A stretch of DNA of 7,670 nt. Origin: Betaproteobacteria bacterium (GTDB lineage: Bacteria; Pseudomonadota; Gammaproteobacteria; Burkholderiales; SG8-39). The notes beneath the pieces are model-generated. The model was not told the DNA's origin. It saw only the letters and a program-made list of their open reading frames with translations, and made no database searches. Where the stretch lies: assembly GCA_019509895.1 (NCBI GenBank), contig JAEKLK010000025.1:1-7670 (forward strand). Reading direction: 5' to 3'. The position numbers and the translations under genes are program-made. Positions 5,936-7,670 of the stretch are shown here, piece by piece. The number at the start of each line of letters is the position of its first letter. The first letter of the stretch is position 1.

Positions 5936-7036
5936 TTAACCGACGCCCTCGCGCCGCCGCGCAGCGAGGAACATGAGGTAGCCGAGCGCCACATAGGCCC
6001 AGAGCGCGCTCACCACGCGCGTGACGCCGTTGAAGTTGAGGAAAGGGCCCTGCTGCCAGAGCTTGAGTGTCGCCGCGAGATAGGGGTTGGGCGGCGCGAG
6101 ATTCACGAGCACGGTCGCCACCATGATAAGGACCGCCGCCGCCGCGAGACGCAACACGCGCGGCAGCGCGAGCGCGCCGAGCGCCACGACGATGCCGCAG
6201 GCGAGGCCGAGCCGGGCACCGCGCGTGAGCCAGACGAAGACATTGTCGGAATGCATGATCACCGCGAATGCGGCCACCTTGATGACCAGCGCGGCGAGCA
6301 CCAGAGCGGCAAAGAGCGCGCGCACCGGCTGCGCGGGCCGCATCATGACGGAGAGGAGGAGCGCCACCGTCACCATATTGGCGGCCGCAATGAACCCTTC
6401 CAGGGTGACGAAAAATTCCGGCGCGCGGGCACGCCCGATGACGGGGGAAAGCAGGTCGCGCAAGTCCCCGGCGGCGAAGAGCAGCGTCGCGGGATTGAGC
6501 TGGATGAAGAGCCACAGCGCGAGGAGCGCCAGGCCGGCGTCGATCTCCGCCCCGGGCAGAAAAGCGCCCGCGCGCACGCGCTGGAGCGGCCCGCTCAACA
6601 GCGTCGGCGCCGCGAGCACCGCGAGCGCCGCTCCGCACGCGGCGCCAGCGACATTGCAAAGCACGTCGAGGTTGGTCGCTACCCGCGTGGGCAGGTAGCT
6701 TTGTACCGCTTCGAAGCCGAGCGACAGGCCGCCCGCGGTAGCGAGGGCGAGCCCGAATGCGCCGATCGGGGAGAAGCGCGGCTGCAATGCCAGGACGCAT
6801 AGGAAACCGTACGGCACATAACCGAGGATGTTGGCGGCGACGTCGAAGAGCGTGATGTAGCGCGGCCAGGGCGAGGAGAGGTACGCCCACGGCGAGAGCC
6901 CATGGTCGCGCCAGCCTTCCATCGGGTACAGCGAGGCGTAGGCGACTAGCACCACGTAAACCACGAAGGCGATGCGCGCGAACGGCGAGCGCTCGCGCCG
7001 CTCAGTGGTGTCGGCCGTGGGGCTGCGCGTGCGCAA
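5936..7036 (-). CDS. VanZ-family multi-pass membrane protein
   Basis: 366 residues. The N-terminal half is a VanZ-like domain: YASLYPMEGW (33-42), DVAANILGYVPYGFL (65-79), and the family core LSLGFEAVQSYLPTRVATN continuing to LDVLCNVAGAACGA (105-137), with the conserved E109, Q112, R118, D124, N128 and G131. The second half (about 160-355) adds six or so further hydrophobic helices and resembles no domain I can name. VanZ itself gives low-level teicoplanin resistance in enterococci, but the biochemical role of the wider family is not established and no glycopeptide-resistance genes are nearby. The start is TTG at 7036. This overlaps the symporter gene by 35 bases and leaves a charged cytoplasmic N-terminus before the first helix. 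No ATG lies in frame in this stretch, and later GTG codons fall inside the first membrane helix. The start is therefore the least certain part of the call. Confidence 0.85.
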   Translation of the reverse strand: MRTRSPTADTTERRERSPFARIAFVVYVVLVAYASLYPMEGWRDHGLSPWAYLSSPWPRYITLFDVAANILGYVPYGFLCVLALQPRFSPIGAFGLALATAGGLSLGFEAVQSYLPTRVATNLDVLCNVAGAACGAALAVLAAPTLLSGPLQRVRAGAFLPGAEIDAGLALLALWLFIQLNPATLLFAAGDLRDLLSPVIGRARAPEFFVTLEGFIAAANMVTVALLLSVMMRPAQPVRALFAALVLAALVIKVAAFAVIMHSDNVFVWLTRGARLGLACGIVVALGALALPRVLRLAAAAVLIMVATVLVNLAPPNPYLAATLKLWQQGPFLNFNGVTRVVSALWAYVALGYLMFLAARRREGVG

Positions 7037-7670
7037 GCGGCCGCGGCAGGAGCGAGCCCGCCACCATACCGAAGAGCGAGAAGGCGAGGCCGACGAGCGG
7101 CGGAGGCACCGTCGCGTCGGGCGCAGTGAACGCGGCGATTACCCAGCTCACCAGGCCGAAGAGCGACGAGAGAATCGCGCCGGTATTGCTGGCGCGCTTC
7201 CAGAAGATGCCGGCGGCGAGCGGCACGAGCGCCGCGACCAGCGTCACGGTATAGGCGTTCTGCACCATGTCGTACATCGTCTGCTTCGAGTTCAGCGCAA
7301 AGACGAGCGCCGCGAGCGTGAACGACACCAGCACGAGCCGCAGGCTCAGCAGGAATTGCCGGTCGCTCATATGGGGAAACCGCGGGCGGATGATGTTCTC
7401 GGTGCAAAGCGAGGTCGGCGCGATAATCGCGCCGCTCGCGGTGGAGAGAATGGCCGAGAGCAGCGCGCCGAAAAAGAGCACCTTGATCCACATCGGCGTG
7501 TGCTCGAGGATGAAGTTGGGCAGGACCCGCTGCATGTCGCGCGCGTCCTCGGCGTTGAGCAGCGACCCGAGCGACGGGTCGACCGTCAGGGCCGCGAGCA
7601 CGACGAAGATTGGCACGAAGACGAAGCAGAAGTAGACGACGCCGCCGAGCAGGCTTCCCATGATGGCGGT
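7002..7670 (-). CDS. Sodium:solute symporter family protein, C-terminal part
   Basis: About 222 residues are visible. The frame is open to the right edge (TAI precedes the M at 7661), so the N-terminal half of a roughly 480-residue transporter lies outside the window and the M at 7661 is internal. Five or six hydrophobic helices are seen. The helix FFGALLSAILSTASGAIIAP followed by TSLCTENII is diagnostic of the SSS family (PutP/PanF/SglT type), and its serines and threonine fall where the Na2 sodium site is formed. It would import an organic solute with Na+ across the inner membrane. The substrate (proline, pantothenate, acetate and others are known in the family) cannot be told from this half. 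The protein ends in a His-rich tail (PLAHAQPHGRHH). It is the first visible gene of the minus-strand string and overlaps the VanZ gene by 35 bases with its TTG start. Confidence 0.9.
   Translation of the reverse strand, partial: TAIMGSLLGGVVYFCFVFVPIFVVLAALTVDPSLGSLLNAEDARDMQRVLPNFILEHTPMWIKVLFFGALLSAILSTASGAIIAPTSLCTENIIRPRFPHMSDRQFLLSLRLVLVSFTLAALVFALNSKQTMYDMVQNAYTVTLVAALVPLAAGIFWKRASNTGAILSSLFGLVSWVIAAFTAPDATVPPPLVGLAFSLFGMVAGSLLPRPLAHAQPHGRHH

Noticed and set aside
5928..6890. A long minus-strand open frame continuous with the ferredoxin, suggesting a 423-residue fusion protein.
   Set aside because: The upstream portion is Arg/Ala/Gly-rich with no motif and overlaps the VanZ-family gene in another frame. 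The ferredoxin family begins at MSYYAKHVFF, so the extension is a GC-rich frame shadow.

Overview
The window is GC-rich (about two thirds G+C by eye) and almost entirely coding. It comes from a bacterial chromosome, most likely a Pseudomonadota member and, by gene content, probably a betaproteobacterium. The clues are NodI/NodJ-like ABC transporter genes, a HemJ-type protoporphyrinogen oxidase, a stand-alone RlmL-like THUMP methyltransferase and a thioredoxin-like [2Fe-2S] ferredoxin packed into one gene string. The taxonomic call is inference. I saw no rRNA, tRNA, CRISPR array, insertion sequence, phage gene or plasmid gene. No intergenic gap exceeds about 10 bases, so there is no promoter, riboswitch or terminator that I can defend.

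Left part, + strand (1-1832): the C-terminal portion of a DUF72 (YecE-like) protein that enters from the left edge. It is followed after 9 bases by a complete FAD-dependent aromatic-ring-hydroxylase-like monooxygenase that starts with GTG.

Right part, - strand (1812-7670): eight genes read right to left as one tightly packed string. They are a sodium:solute symporter (C-terminal part only, cut by the window edge), a VanZ-family membrane protein, a small [2Fe-2S] ferredoxin, a short alpha/beta hydrolase, an ABC ATPase of the NodI type, its ABC-2 permease partner of the NodJ type, a HemJ/CopD-like membrane protein and a THUMP-domain 23S rRNA methyltransferase. Junctions are 1-base (TGATG), 4-base (ATGA or GTGA) or longer overlaps, plus one 8-base gap. 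This implies co-transcription and translational coupling. The last gene of this string converges on the FAD monooxygenase gene, and the two 3' ends overlap by 21 bases.

How the genes work together: the ATPase and permease clearly form one exporter. The methyltransferase (ribosome modification) and HemJ (haem synthesis) are housekeeping functions. The ferredoxin and hydrolase have no assigned substrate or partner. The strongest points for follow-up are the co-translated ferredoxin-hydrolase-NodIJ-HemJ block and an exact 12-bp in-frame tandem duplication at the methyltransferase N-terminus, where the start codon is ambiguous. Otherwise this looks like an ordinary chromosomal region. I found no convincing sign of a previously undescribed system.
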